Shown here: piece after piece, positions 1-12,923 of the stretch | How the letters are laid out: each line of letters opens with the position of its first letter | How positions within the stretch are numbered: the first letter of the stretch is position 1 | Assembly: GCF_030704535.1 (NCBI RefSeq) | Contig: NC_081818.1 | Location: 509,001 to 573,000, forward strand | DNA length: 64,000 bases | Direction of reading: 5' to 3' | DNA from: Vitis vinifera | Taxonomy: Eukaryota > Streptophyta > Magnoliopsida > Vitales > Vitaceae | Notes under the pieces: generated by a model | What the model saw: the letters and a program-made list of their open reading frames with translations, nothing else | Told to the model about the DNA's origin: nothing | Database searches by the model: none | Translations under genes and position numbers: made by a program

Positions 1-10
1 TCTTTCACAG

Positions 11-3000
11 GTTCCTCCGTCAGTTTATTCTATTTTTTTCTGTGCACTTGTCATCAGTATCCATGTTCCGTTTCTTCGCTTCAGTCTCCAGGACTATGGT
101 TGCTTCTGCAACAGCTGGTAGTTTTGCAATATTATTAGTCCTATTATTTGGTGGCTTCATTATCCCACAGCGTAAGGCTACTCCATAGCTCTTCTCCTAT
201 ATAAATTTAGGATTATCATCTAAAGTATGAACTTTGCCATTTTTTTGGTTGCAGCCTCTATGCCAGATTGGTTGAAGTGGGCATTTTGGATATCCCCAAT
301 GACATATGGAGAGATAGGCCTTGCAGTAAACGAATTTCTAGCTCCGCGATGGCAAAAGGTAAGAGTACCTAACCAGCTTGAGTTGTTATTTTTCCATTCA
401 TTTACACAAGCTTTGCTTAAACACCCAAAATAAGATAGATATAATACGCTGCTCAGTCATTCTCTGGCTTTTAATCTTACTTGTAGACACTGTCCACAAA
501 CACAACACTAGGGCGTGAGACACTTGAAAATCGGGGGCTGAACTTTGATGGATACCTTTTCTGGATATCACTTGCTGCATTATTTGGAGTTACAATAATT
601 TTCAACATCGGATTCACCTTGGCCTTGAGTTTTTTACAGGGTAGGTATATCTTCTTCCTATAGCATATGTCATCTTATGAGAAAGTAGAATGATGTATGC
701 TTAATTTCCTACCTTTTGTCATGCATCCAGCTCCTGGAAAGTCTCGTGCTATTATATCACATGAAAAGCTATCCCAACTTCAAGGAAGGGATCAATCCAC
801 CAATGGTGCATATGAGGAAAAAGAGTCAAAAAATCCTCCTCCTAAAACTACCAAGGAGGCTGATATAGGTTGGATTAACTTTCTTGCTTTTTTTGTTATT
901 GCTTAGACCTCAAATTCTCTCTTTATATCATTGCCCTTTTGCCTTATCTTACAGGAAGGATGGTTTTGCCTTTTCAACCCCTGACAGTATCATTCCAGGA
1001 TGTGCAATACTATGTAGACACACCTGTGGTAATCATATATATATCGTTGTCTTGTATATCCATAGCCACCAGGATTTTTAGTTTAGATTAGATGCTTAGA
1101 TGTCTCTTTGTTGTTGTGCCTCAGGAAATGAGACAAAAGGGTTTCGCTCAGAAAAAACTCCATCTTCTTCATGATGTTACTGGGTCATTGAGGCCTGGTG
1201 TCCTCACAGCATTGATGGGAGTTAGTGGAGCTGGAAAAACAACTCTTATGGATGTTCTTGCTGGAAGAAAAACTAGTGGCACCATTGAAGGAGAGATTAG
1301 AATCGGAGGGTATCCTAAGGTTCAAGAAACATTTGCTAGGATTTCGGGCTACTGTGAGCAAACTGACATACATTCTCCACAAATTACTATAGAAGAATCA
1401 GTGATTTTTTCTGCTTGGCTTCGTTTGTCTCCTCAGATTGATTCAAAAACTAAAGCTGTATGCCTGATATCTACCACATTCTGAATTTACTATTTGTTTT
1501 GCATTCATTCTTGAGATGATTTTGAATTAAAGCTGCTGTGGGATGTCTTCACAGGAATTTGTGAATGAAGTGCTTGAGACCATTGAGCTTGATGGAATCA
1601 AAGATGCTTTAGTAGGTATGCCTGGTGTTGGTGGTTTATCAACTGAGCAACGAAAGCGTCTGACAATAGCAGTGGAGCTTGTGTCCAACCCCTCCATTAT
1701 CTTCATGGATGAACCTACATCAGGTTTGGATGCAAGAGCAGCTGCAGTAGTCATGCGAGCGGTGAAGAATGTGGTTGATACTGGCAGAACAATTGTTTGC
1801 ACCATCCACCAACCGAGTATTGACATATTTGAAGCATTTGATGAGGTAGAAGGACAATTTATTCATGAGTTTTAACAGAAAATTTCAAAAAGGCTCCATA
1901 TATGATGCTCCGAAGATGGGGGTCTCCACTTGTTTCAACTATGGAGCTGACTTACCATCAAGATTTTTCTGATCAATCCCCATCTTGGGCAAATAACAGC
2001 AAGATATTCTGAATTTTAGATAAGAATTTAGCTTCTAGAGAACGTGGATTCTAAGAAAATTTCTTTTGTCCAATTCAGAAACTGTGACATGAAGATCTTC
2101 TGCTAATGTACCTTTCACTATCACTGCAGTTGATTCTATTGAAAACTGGTGGACATCTGATCTACTGTGGACCACTGGGTCAGCATTCAAGTAGGGTTAT
2201 CGAGTATTTTGAGGTTAGAATGCTATAACAAGTTCTTGCAGATGTCAGATGTTTTTCCTCCCCTTTATTCTTTTTTTAAATGTACTAGCATGATTGCATC
2301 TAGCAAACCAATGTTTGATAATCTTATTTCACTTATCCATTTTTTGCTAACAGGGTATTCCTGGGGTTCCAAAGATCAGAAATAACTACAATCCAGCAAC
2401 ATGGATGCTAGAGGTGACCTCTACATCTGCAGAAGCTGAACTTGGCGTAGATTTTGCTCAAATTTACAAGGATTCTGCTCTATATGAGTGAGTTACACTA
2501 TGATGCTGTTGTCTATTACCATTCTAAATCTAACTGCATCACAGAACTTACTCATGCTTACTTTGAATCAGCATCAGTGGAAGGCGTGAACCATCCTCTT
2601 TGTCCCATCCACCCATAATATGCCTTCCAAATTTTCGGATCATCCGTTGGTGCTAAAGGGTCTGCATATCTGCTAGAGAACCATACCAAATTAATCATAG
2701 TACCAATAGCCCATTGATCTAAATATCGCTCCCTTTTGATAAGCAGAAAACTTTTGAATTAAGGGACTTGCAGGGTCTAAGAAGCATGATGATGTCTTAA
2801 TCAGCAGTACCCTGTAGAAGAATTTATTTATTTATTTTTCTATTTGTTCATTAGTAGTTAAGAAAAGCTTAGATTGTAAGTGAAAATGAACCAAATCTAG
2901 CTGAAATTTTTGTGGAAGGTGTAGAAAAAATTCAAGAGTTTATTATTTGGCTAGCTGCATATGCCTATGATTTTATGGGCATCTTTGGAGGCGACTTCAC

Positions 3001-4544
3001 TGATGACTCCTTTTCTGTTGCTGGTTTTTCAGGAACAACAAAGAGCTTGTAAAGCAATTGAGCATTCCACCTCATGGTTCAGAAGACCTGCATTTCCCAA
3101 CCCGCTTTGCACGAAATGGTTGGAGTCAATTCAAATCTTGCTTATGGAAGCAGCACTTGTCTTATTGGAGAAGTCCCTCATACAATATAACACGTACCAT
3201 GCATATGCTTGTCGCATCTTTGCTCTTTGGGATACTGTTTTGGAAGCAAGGAAAAGAACTGTAAGTCAATTGACTTGAAACAAAACCAGACTGCATGATA
3301 AGTCCAAACAGAGTATAGTTAAGTATACATGTGTCAGATATTATAACAGCAATCCCATTTGGCTGAATGAATCTGCTACCATTGATGTTGCTCCAACTAA
3401 GGCAGACCATTCTAAAACTACTTTCAAGTAGCCTGCCTCTTCCCATCTCCTTCACACGACCCCTCAAGCGCACAATTCAGATACCGTAGCATCATCACTT
3501 TCCTTGAAATATTAGGATGAATCTGACCAAAAAGCCGTAAATTACTTTTGCAGATATTTAATGTAAGTCTATATATATTTTTTTCTCTTAATTTGGCAGG
3601 AATAACCAGCAGGGTGTGTTCAATGTACTTGGTTCAATGTACGTCGCTGTGATCTTCTTGGGCATAAATAACTGTTCGACGGTATTACCACATGTCACAA
3701 ATGAGCGAACTGTTCTTTACCGTGAAAAATTTGCAGGGATGTACTCTTCATGGGCTTACTCACTTGCTCAGGTGAATGCTAAAAATTAAAATAGTCCTTT
3801 GTAGAGAACTTATCCAGAAAAGATCTTCTAGGGGCATTTGGTTTAGTAGCTGTCCCACCAATTATTCAAGTATGTGTACTGATTTGATTTGCAGGTGACA
3901 ATTGAAATTCCCTACCTATTTATCCAGACACTTATATATGTGATCATCACATATCCAATGATAGGATACTACTCGTCGGTTTATAAGATTTTCTGGTACT
4001 TCTATGCCATGTTCTGCACATTGCTGTACTACAATTATCTGGGAATGCTGCTTGTGGCAATGACACCAAGCTTTCCTGTAGCGTCAATCCTATCCTCTGC
4101 CTTCTACACAATTTTCAATCTGTTTGCGGGGTTTCTGATTCCTCAACCGGTAAGCTACTAATCTCCACTTGGAAAGCCTGCAAAAATGAAAAACCCTTTT
4201 AAGTCTGTTCTTTCTAATTTCATTTAGTAATGTGAATCTGCAACTGACCTGGCCATGCTGTTCTTTGCTTCTTGCAGCAAGTTCCTAAATGGTGGCTTTG
4301 GTTGTTTTATCTGACTCCTACATCTTGGTCAATAACCGGTATGCTTACTTCACAGTATGGCGACATCCACAAGGACATTCTGGTATTTGGAGAGACTAAA
4401 ACAGTGGCTACCTTCTTGAAAGACTACTACGGCTTTCACCATGATCGCTTGGCTGTTGTGGCTGTTATTCTTATCGCCTTCCCCCTGGCTTTTGCTTTTC
4501 TTTTTACATACTGTATACAAAGACTGAACTTCCAGAGGAGGTAA
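11..4544 (+). CDS. PDR-type (full-size ABCG) ABC transporter, 3' part; 5' end lies outside the window
   Basis: Plasma-membrane ATP-driven exporter of the pleiotropic drug resistance family, usually moving hormones or defence metabolites; the substrate cannot be read from the sequence. I joined 13 exons in frame: 11-171, 255-358, 487-640, 731-868, 955-1028, 1125-1457, 1555-1845, 2130-2213, 2354-2487, 3033-3260, 3600-3771, 3895-4149 and 4278-4544. They give 797 residues. Exons 1-3 are the end of the first membrane domain ([19 protein letters not shown]). Exon 6 has Walker A (GVSGAGKTT). Exon 7 has the signature region ([17 protein letters not shown]), Walker B ([12 protein letters not shown]) and the switch His (TIHQPS). 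Exons 10-13 form the second membrane domain and end in LNFQRR. Family members are about 1,400-1,450 residues, so roughly the first 45% is missing. All junctions are GT-AG and keep frame, so the visible part looks intact. Confidence 0.93.
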
Positions 4545-5874
4545 TCATTGGCAATGCTGGAAAACCAATGCGGGTATTTGAAAAACAACAATGATTGTAT
4601 TAATGGATTCATATAGGCGACGATATATTATTGAATGTAAATCATTGTACAAGCTAACCAAATCAAGTTTAATGGCACAACATTGATGATATCAACCTTT
4701 CTAATTCTATGCTCTTGATATTTCACAAGCTTACCTTGATGTTTTGATCCAAACACATTGGACGATCATGCATCTGTAGTCATCTATCCTTGCTACAAGG
4801 CACATGGAGCCACCAGGCCATGGCGCCCTTCCAATATTGGGGCGCTCAGAGTCATTGATCCCTGTAAGCTTTCATTACTACTCTTTCATTCATCTTCCCC
4901 TTTGCTCCCTGACTTATGTTGATTGGGTTAAGGGACCATTCTTGTGGCAGCCACTGGCAGCTGCATCTACCTATGAAGAGTGGTTCAACATATTTACGTG
5001 TTAACAATGAATAAGCGCTCAAAGGTAGGCATTCCTAGTGCAAATCGATGCAATTAAAAACGATTTAATAGCTGATTTAACTTTATTTTTTTAAAAAATA
5101 AACTAATTTATAATTTATACAAATTTGAAGTCTTGAATGAATTAAATAAGTGAACGTGATATTAAGGAAATCATAGTCACATTCAAAGAATATAAATCAT
5201 GTTAGTTTTTGTGTTAATTGATGATGTAATAAATGGGTCATGGCATAGTGAAATTGGCATAGGTCATAAATCCAGAAGACTTGTGGTTGTGTCTACTATT
5301 CCTAAGAAGGGGGCTTTTCAGAGCTCCCCTGTGGCTCAGCCACGATACTTGATGGTATCTTTTAGCAAATGCTTTAAAACAAACCACTATAAAATCGCTC
5401 CTTTACATGTCACTTGGAAGTTGTTGAAATGCTTGGCATCATCATCCTCACTTTTTGTGGACTGAATAGCATATTTTTCCCATCATCAATTACCAAGGCA
5501 TGCCAAAAGAAAGGTAGGATGAAGAAGAATAAAGAAATTGAAATAATCGTATAGTTTCATAGACATCAAACAACTGCATTGGTACAATGCTGCTGCTCTG
5601 CAGCTGGCTCCTCTATTGCATGGTTCTCTTCTCTCTCACTCCAGTAATCTGTGTGTGTAATATATATATTGAGGCAGCCACTTTGTATGCGTTGTCATCT
5701 GCTAAGACAACACTACCATATATCTTCTTATATGGCCAAGACAAACAAAAAGAAGAAAAATAAAGATAACACAATACCAGGCAAAACAAATGGGCAGGTT
5801 CTTCTGTTAACAAGCAGCTGCAGAGGCAAATACTCTGCGAATTAATTATTAATCCACCTGCGATTGCAAACTTT
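4545..5874. other. Intergenic DNA between the PDR transporter and SAM synthetase
   Basis: The two genes converge here, so this stretch holds both 3'UTRs. The first few hundred bases after 4544 are probably PDR 3'UTR, and those just below 5875 are SAM synthetase 3'UTR. Short open frames at 4804-5004 and 5199-5465 have no recognisable domain or plausible coding character. I see no RNA gene or repeat family. Confidence 0.6.
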
Positions 5875-7056
5875 TTACTCTTGGGCCTTCTCTGCCTTGA
5901 GAGGCTTCACAACTTCCCATGTGAAGTCGGGGTCATCTCTTCCAAAGTGTCCGTATGCAGCTGTCTTCAAGAACCTGCCATTGCCACCCCTCTTGAGATC
6001 CAGGTTAATGGCAATCATTCCAGGTCTGAAGTCAAAGCTTTCTTTCACAATCTTGAGAATCTCCTTGTCTGGAATCTTTCCAGTGGCATACGTGTCAACA
6101 AATACGGATAATGGTTCGGGCACACCAATGGCATATGAGACCTGCACAATGCACCTGCGGGCAAGCCCACTGGCGACAATACTCTTGGCAGCCTGCCTAA
6201 CAATGTATGCTCCACTCCTGTCCACCTTGGTGGGGTCCTTCCCAGAGAAGGCACCACCACCATGGGCTCCCCAACCTCCATAAGTATCAATGATGATTTT
6301 GCGACCGGTAAGGCCTGCATCACCATGAGGTCCACCAATAACAAAACGGCCAGATGGGTTGAGGTGGAAGATGGTTTTCTCATCCAGGAACTTCTCAGGG
6401 ACGATGGGTTTGATGACATGCTCCTTGAGATCAGCAGCAATCTCATCATTAGTAACAGTTTCATCATGCTGGGTGGAAATGAGAACAGTGTGGACACGGA
6501 TTGGAACCATTGCACCATGGTCGTTGAAATATTCTACAGTCACTTGGGTCTTGCCATCGGGTCTCAACCAGGGGCAGGTACCATTCTTGCGAACTTCAGT
6601 CAAGCGGGCACCAAGCTTGGTTGCAAGAACATGGCTAAGGGGCATTAGCTCAGGGGTTTCATCAGTAGCATAGCCAAACATATGACCCTGGTCACCAGCA
6701 CCAATCTCTTCAGGGCGCTTGGTGAGGTGGCCATGAACACCTTGGGCAATGTCAGGGCTCTGCTGTTCTATGTTGACCAGAACTTTGCAGTTGTCGGCAT
6801 CAAGGCCCACATCTTCAGAAACAAAGCCAACCGCACGACATGTGTCACGCACAATCTTCTCATAGTCTAGATTGGCTTTGGTGGTGATTTCTCCAAAGAT
6901 CATGACCAAGTTGGTCTTGGTGCAAGTTTCACAGGCAACTTTGCTGTCAGGATCTTGTTCAAGGCAAGCATCAAGCACTGCATCAGATATCTGATCACAC
7001 AGCTTGTCTGGGTGGCCTTCGTTCACAGACTCGGAGGTGAATAGGAAAGTATCCAT
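5875..7056 (-). CDS. SAMS: S-adenosylmethionine synthetase (methionine adenosyltransferase)
   Basis: Cytosolic enzyme that makes S-adenosylmethionine from methionine and ATP, supplying methylation, ethylene and polyamine synthesis. The CDS is one exon of 393 residues, the usual plant length. It starts [18 protein letters not shown], the conserved N-terminus carrying the ATP-binding His. An upstream in-frame Met at 7071 adds only MQLWK, and it lies across the acceptor of the 5'UTR intron, so it is not the start. Family motifs are present: [15 protein letters not shown] near residue 118 and [19 protein letters not shown] near residue 265, the phosphate and metal-binding segments. The C-terminus is rich in Lys and Glu ([10 protein letters not shown]). 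No frame damage is visible. The gene converges on the PDR transporter. Confidence 0.98.
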   Translation of the reverse strand: MDTFLFTSESVNEGHPDKLCDQISDAVLDACLEQDPDSKVACETCTKTNLVMIFGEITTKANLDYEKIVRDTCRAVGFVSEDVGLDADNCKVLVNIEQQSPDIAQGVHGHLTKRPEEIGAGDQGHMFGYATDETPELMPLSHVLATKLGARLTEVRKNGTCPWLRPDGKTQVTVEYFNDHGAMVPIRVHTVLISTQHDETVTNDEIAADLKEHVIKPIVPEKFLDEKTIFHLNPSGRFVIGGPHGDAGLTGRKIIIDTYGGWGAHGGGAFSGKDPTKVDRSGAYIVRQAAKSIVASGLARRCIVQVSYAIGVPEPLSVFVDTYATGKIPDKEILKIVKESFDFRPGMIAINLDLKRGGNGRFLKTAAYGHFGRDDPDFTWEVVKPLKAEKAQE

Positions 7057-8335
7057 TTTCCAAAGCTGCAAAACACAAAATTACCTTTGAATATTGTTGT
7101 AGGTACACGAAACACAAACATAAACAAATCAGATGATATAAAATTCAAATAGTCCATCTGTTGCTACACAATAAAGCATCATACAGATGCTTTAGATTGA
7201 GATAGTTTGTCAAGTCATGAAAACATTGTTCAGGAAGAATCTCATTGCGGTGTGGCAATTACCAAAAGCTCCATATTCCCAAAAGTAAAAACGAATAAAG
7301 AGGTAACCACAGAGATTTAGTTATACAACCAACATGGGTTAAAGCTGTTGTGAACTGTTGTTGATGCTTTTTTAACACATGAAAACCGTGTTGAAAAGGA
7401 GTATTTTGGTATAGCATCTTAAGATTCCTGACTCTCCAATATTCTTAAAGGTTATTACAGACCAGTACAGAGGCTTTATAATTTTTGAACGAATCAAGTA
7501 GACACTTATTGAGGAGGGAGAAAATATTTTCTGATTTAAGTGAGCGAATATACTTGCGTGAAGCTGGAGGGTTGTTGTGCCTAGATGATAACAAGCTTCG
7601 GCATCAAGCAATCTAATACTAACAGTGCATGCGTAAGATCTGTCAGGGGTTGTTGTCACTTAAGACGATTTGAGTGAGTAAAGCTAGCGCGTGGAATGAC
7701 CAATTGGATATATACCAAACACGCCAAAAACAAAATATAAAAATGAAAATTTCAAACTAGATCCAGTTTGAAAACAAAGAAACAAACAATTAGGCATGAT
7801 TTATATGTAAACGAGAGAACTCCGAAAAGGAAAAGAAAAATCTAGAGAGACTTGAGCTCAATTTGAATCTGGGGAGTGAAGGAAAATTCTCAAAACTACA
7901 TGAAATCAGCATTTTCCTTCCCCTTCCCTTGTTCCTCCCAATTTTCTCAGGTGTCCGAAATCCGAGGCTCCCAAGTAAAATTATACACCCGGGACAAGCA
8001 CCAACACCAAGAATGATGGTGGATTCTAGTAACGGCAACAGTAAAGCATAAAATCCGCCATTTCAATTCCATTGAACAAACTGAAAATCACTTGAATCAA
8101 ACATATAATCTAGATCTACAGCCTCTAAGCAACAAAAGCAAGGAAGAAAAAACAAAGAAATAAACATACAAACTTCATCCTTAAAATATCTAATGATTGA
8201 AAATTTAGAAGAGAACACGTATTCCTGCGAAACAAACAGATAGAAGAAGGAAATGCAGAGAAAGCTACCTGAGAGATTAACCCTCGAGCAAGCGTCGAAG
8301 CAGAGGACGGAAGATACAGAGAAGGAGGAGACTGG
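7057..8335 (-). other. 5'UTR of SAM synthetase with a leader intron (about 7066-8268)
   Basis: Read on the minus strand, a donor CTCAG/GTAGCT falls at 8269/8268. A pyrimidine-rich acceptor TTTTGTGTTTTGCAG ends at 7066, nine bases before the ATG. The intron is therefore about 1.2 kb and lies wholly in the leader. Plant SAM synthetase genes commonly have such an intron, and it often raises expression. The upper limit of the leader is estimated from the TATA box. Confidence 0.75.
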
Positions 8336-8363
8336 TTCGAGTCTTCGTGGAAACTAAGGGGTA

Positions 8364-8373
8364 GTATTTATAG
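8364..8373 (-). promoter_or_regulatory. SAMS: TATA box of SAM synthetase
   Basis: CTATAAATAC on the minus strand lies about 95 bases upstream of the leader-intron donor. The transcription start would fall near 8335, giving a first leader exon of about 65 bases. Confidence 0.6.
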
Positions 8374-9073
8374 ACGGTGGAAATCTAATTTCCTGAATTG
8401 TGGGTCCGGAATAAAATGAGAGTGAATCACGGACGTCGGATGGATTCCAATCGTGCGGCTAGTATTGGTTGGAGTCGGTGGCGGAAAACGACAGAGCTAC
8501 CGAATGATGCGGTGTCACGCGTATGAAGGGTTACCGGTAGAGCCGGTTACCACGGACGTCACCAAACCTGATGCCGTCGTCGGCCTGGTGGCTTCACAAT
8601 GACACTCCCAGATGGGCCATTTAAATATATAGGAAATTGGAATATCTGGAATTTTTCATTTTCCAAAATAAATTAATTTTCCTGGAATAAAATTTATATA
8701 CATATTTTAATATTATTTCCGGATTTCTCCTGGATTAAAATTAGATTAATTTTTTAATTTCTCTACATTAATTAATTATTATTATTCTTTTATAAAAAGG
8801 GGCTAGCCATGATTATAAGGGTCCAGTGAGGACTGACCCCTAGCCCTTTAACCCAACCCCAGGTTCAAATTCAATACAATTTTGACCAGATGACTAGACC
8901 ATGCCCAAATACAGCCCCGAAAAAGGTCCATCATGGCCTAATCATGACTCTTTTTTTTTGTTTTGACTTTATTAAAGAATTAGAAATTGAACCGCCCATT
9001 TCCATTTTCTCTTGATTCCATAATTATAGGAAATTGTTTTTTCTTATTTCGTGGCACCCTATTTTAAGGGGTA

Positions 9074-9163
9074 TTTGACAATTCTCGATGTATTGATATT
9101 TGACCATTCTCGATACATTGACATTTGACCATCCTCCGTACATCTATATTTGACTATCCTCTT
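9074..9163. repeat. 25-bp tandem repeat, about 3.5 copies
   Basis: Units begin at 9074, 9099, 9124 and 9149 (partial). Each starts TTTGAC and continues with a variant of CATTCTCGATACATTGA. The third and fourth units have diverged more than the first two. Confidence 0.8.
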
Positions 9164-10969
9164 TCAAAAATATCCTATAATATAAGCAATAATCTCATAC
9201 CAACAATATGAGAGTTACGGTATAATATATAAAAAAAATTTATCTTAAAATATACATATCATAAATCAATTATTCGATTGAATGGGGAATTTGACAACCC
9301 CTATCAACCTAATGATTCAAACAGAAAGTATAGATCCCACCACCACTGAAAAGGAGAAATGGGTCCAAATCAACTATTTGTTTAGCCCTGCCGACACTGG
9401 AGGGTCGAATCATGTGCCTTTCAGGGAGCACGAGATTTGAGCATTTTGAGATGTTTTTGCACATGAAATTGTTGATTCTTTGCCTTCTTCAGTCCAACCA
9501 GTGGTGGCCCATGTCTTAAATTTTGCCACTTGATTTTGTACATATGTCAATTTTTATTTTTTTTGGAAAAATACACTTCAACATTAATAACCCATTAATG
9601 GTTGCCCCACACCAGGCCCATGCCTCCCAAGCCTCTAATGATTTGACTTCATTTCCACATGGCAACTCCACCCAAGTCGATCAAGATTTTTTTTAAAAAG
9701 GTTTTTGTTTTTTATTTTTAAATGGGGATTAATCCAAGTTTTTCATTTTTTTTAATAATCATATCTTAATTCCATATATGAAAAGAAGTATAAATATCCC
9801 TACCTATTTCCTAATGAATATCCATTTTCTAAAATTAAGAATTTCTTGTAATTAATTTTTTTTCTAGAAAGTGAATTTTTTATTACCTGCATAATCTTCT
9901 AAAATTTTTGGTAACAAAAAGTATTATGAACTTTTAAGCTAATAAAAATTAGGTATATTTATCTCAAATCTTGAGTAGATAAAATGATTTTCTTAGCTTC
10001 GATTATTATTATTTAAGTCAGATTCATACTTTTTAAATAAATTTTGTATATTTTAAATTTATAAACATTATCTACTTTTATACGCTAGTTTAAGCTTTTC
10101 TTATGTCGAGAATAAGAATTAGGAATTTTAATAGCTAAACGTCATGTATTCATTTATAATTATAAAAAGATCGATGATGAAAAGATATTAAAGGATACTC
10201 CAAGTTGCAAAAGATACTAAGAGATAGGAGTCCACGTAGTTTACACATCAAGATTGGTCCATAAACCCACAAAAAGATAATTAATATAAATTAATTAACA
10301 ACCCAATAAAGAATGGGGGATTTATCATTGAATCTAAGCATTATGTCTCCAAATAATTGTCCTAATGCGAATGGCATGTTAGCACATCCAAGCACCTTGG
10401 ACACCTTTTCCATTGTGCCCTCTTTTCTATTCTTTTGCTTTCATGATTTGGGTCATTTTCCATGCTCTTGGGAAGGAGTGGAGCTTACTTTTTGATGTTT
10501 TGGGCATTAAATAATATGCATTATTTTATGAAATGACAAGGTATCAGGTGGAAATTAGGTACAACCATACCATTGATATATGATCAATAGTTTGTATTGG
10601 TTTACTATTAGTATAAGCGTTCATCAATTTGATTTGATTTGCTATTGTCTTTTTCAACTTTATTAGACTCTAAGTGTGGTATACTCTAAAAAAATCTTCT
10701 ATTATTTAACTCAAAAAATTATATGCACTTTCTAGAAAATGAATTCATACTTGTTTTTTACTTACTTTATGGTGTTATAGTTCAGTAATCTTTCTTCTTT
10801 TTTATTTTTATTTTTTATATTCGATTGAAATTAAAGTTGGTAACTTAGAAAAACGTCGAAATGAAGATATAAAAAAAACGATATAAGGAAAATGAATTAT
10901 TATTATCCCTTAACTTTATTCGATTCCATCAAGAATCAAACTTTTATAAATTTTTACATATAAATTTAT

Positions 10970-11733
10970 GTTTTGAATACCTTCGCGTAGAAGCTTCCAA
11001 ATGAAATTAAAATTGATAATCCTTTTTAAGTGATTCACAAGAAATGGGAAAAAACATATTTTATTTGATCTCGAAGTTTTCATATAGGACTTCTTCCAAA
11101 ACTTTTGGCAAGGCCAAAGAAAATGACGATTAAAAAATGATTCAACACCTTATGGAGATCGAGTCTTTCTCTTCCATTGATGTTTGGATTTAACCCATTA
11201 AATGACGTGCTCAAATAGAGGTGTTGAGGAAATGAAATCTTTTCTTATGTGTCATAAACTATTTCAAATAAGTTAGTACAAAAGTAATATATGCAAATAA
11301 GGAAATGATAGACTAAACATATTATAAAGTCATTACCCATAAAAATAATCGACACAAAGGTACATACATTTAAATTATAAATTTATGTCGTGGTAGAAAC
11401 TTCGGAATAAAACTAAAATTGATAATTAACTCAAATTTTTAGCAAGTTTGAAGAAAGGGGAGGTTAAAAAACATTTCAAAACCTCGTGGACATAAAGCCT
11501 TCGTCTCCTATTATTGTTCGAACTTGACCCATTAAAAGGTGTACACAATTAGAGCTATTTAGACAACAAGATCCTTTCTTATTTCTCATGAAAAACCGAA
11601 TACCCATTGAAGGATTTACCAAAATAAATCTATGTAGACAATAAAATCCTTTCTTATGTGTCATAAACTGCACTAAATAAATTAGTAGAAAAAAGAATGT
11701 ATATAAATAAGGAAAAAATAGACTAAATAAAAA
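10970..11733. repeat. Diverged tandem duplication, unit about 0.37-0.4 kb, ending at the tRNA
   Basis: About 10970-11345 and 11380-11730 share landmarks in the same order: AAATTTATG, AATTGATAAT, 'GGAGATCGAG' against 'GGACATAAAG', 'ACCCATTAAA', TTTCTTATGTGTCATAAACT, and AATAAGGAAA followed by ATAGACTAAA. Many small indels separate the copies, so the duplication is old. Confidence 0.65.
11729..11733 (-). terminator. RNA polymerase III terminator of tRNA-Phe
   Basis: On the minus strand TTTTT follows the discriminator base directly, with another T run (TTTTTT) about 20 bases on. Confidence 0.8.
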
Positions 11734-11758
11734 TGCGGTGAGCGCGGATCGAACACGC

Positions 11759-11801
<43 letters not shown>

Positions 11802-11806
11802 CCCGC
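11734..11806 (-). tRNA. tRNA-Phe (anticodon GAA), nuclear-type cytosolic
   Basis: The minus strand reads GCGGGGATAGCTCAGTTGGG at the start and ends TCACCGCA, 73 nt without CCA, as nuclear genes have. The anticodon GAA sits in the loop CTGAAGA. The A box (TAGCTCAGTTGGG) and B box (GTTCGATCC) are intact. The acceptor stem has one G5-A68 mismatch, which I recall as normal for plant tRNA-Phe. The T stem is GCGTG/CGCGC with one T-G wobble. There is no intron. Confidence 0.97.
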
Positions 11807-12923
11807 AATGTTCTCTGCTGCCCAATATGTAATATTTTTTCATTGAAAGGAGGTCAGGTGTCGCAGCCAGACAAGAGTGAGAGACAGTGGGTGTGAGAGG
11901 TTGCAACATTTTATTTATGTGTAGCTCACAGTTGCTCCTTCAAAATTCAACATGCCCAACAACACCCCACCACCATCCACAACAACATTCACATAACAAG
12001 CAGCATTTTTGGACCCCCAATGTGAGCCAATCTGTATACCACTGCCCACAATATTCTCTGATAAATTAATTTTGGGCCCTCTCTTGGTCTTCAGTCCTAC
12101 GAGTTTCTCCTACAACCCAAAATCCCTTTTGCTTTTAATTTCCTCCTCTAGTCCATCCCCACATTTTTTCTTAAAAAAAGCTTTGGAAATTAAGATGTTT
12201 TAGGACCCAGCCACCTTGCATGCATGCTAGTATTTTCCTGCATGCGGAGAGCACACAAAACTTTAGCAGAGGATATCTTAATTAAGCTACTTACTAACAA
12301 TTTTACAATTTATTTATTTATTTATTTTAAAAAGTTCAAATTGTTAAGGGAGTGTATCATGTCAAACTTATCTTCTATAGCATTAAAAAACAATTTTTTG
12401 AATATTCGATAAATATACGGTGAAGTTTGAATTCATGACCTCTTTTAAACAAAGGTTTTAATATCATGCTAAACTATTAATTAATCTAAAAGTTAAGAAT
12501 TTGTTCGGTAATTGTTCTTAAAAACCATGTTTATCAAACTTCATGGAGTTGGGAAACTTTAGCTTGATGAATAGTTGGAAAACCTTTTGTATTGTACATA
12601 AATGTAGAATGTAGAATAGCTCTAAGGAGAATATTATGAATGTCATCATATCTAACAAGTAACAACAAAGGGTAAAGAATCTCCAATGCAAAAAACTATT
12701 GATCAACCAAGAAACAAGAAGCACAAACAGAATAGATCATTTCTCAAGAAGACAGAGTTACATAAAATCATGGCAAACAACGACAGTTACCATTTCCCCA
12801 CAAACACCCAAGAGCCTAAAACCTCATAAGGAGACAAAACACACAACCTGGATAGAATCTAATCAAGCAAAACCACAAAACAAATGCCTACTAATCTTAG
12901 AAGCCTTGAAGCCCCTCAAACTA
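11807..12923. other. Intergenic DNA between tRNA-Phe and the small secreted protein gene
   Basis: The segment carries the 5' flank of the tRNA (CAA-rich in transcription sense), pyrimidine-rich stretches, a short TTTA repeat near 12310, and probably the 3'UTR of the gene at 12924. No domain-bearing frame was found. Confidence 0.5.

Larger units (their letters stand above)
8400..11733. other. AT-rich intergenic region between SAM synthetase and tRNA-Phe
   Basis: The first few hundred bases are the SAM synthetase promoter and are relatively GC-rich up to about 8590. After that the region is very AT-rich and has no convincing coding sequence. The open frame at 10313-10495 shows no domain. Two repeat structures are listed separately: a 25-bp tandem repeat near 9.1 kb and a diverged duplication from about 10.97 to 11.73 kb. 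Confidence 0.6.

Noticed and set aside
5864-6673. Plus-strand frames opposite SAM synthetase
   Set aside because: They are antisense shadows of a strongly conserved gene.
8800-8900. Possible transposon end around GGGGCTAGCC ... GGGTCCAGTG
   Set aside because: No matching inverted end or target duplication found nearby.
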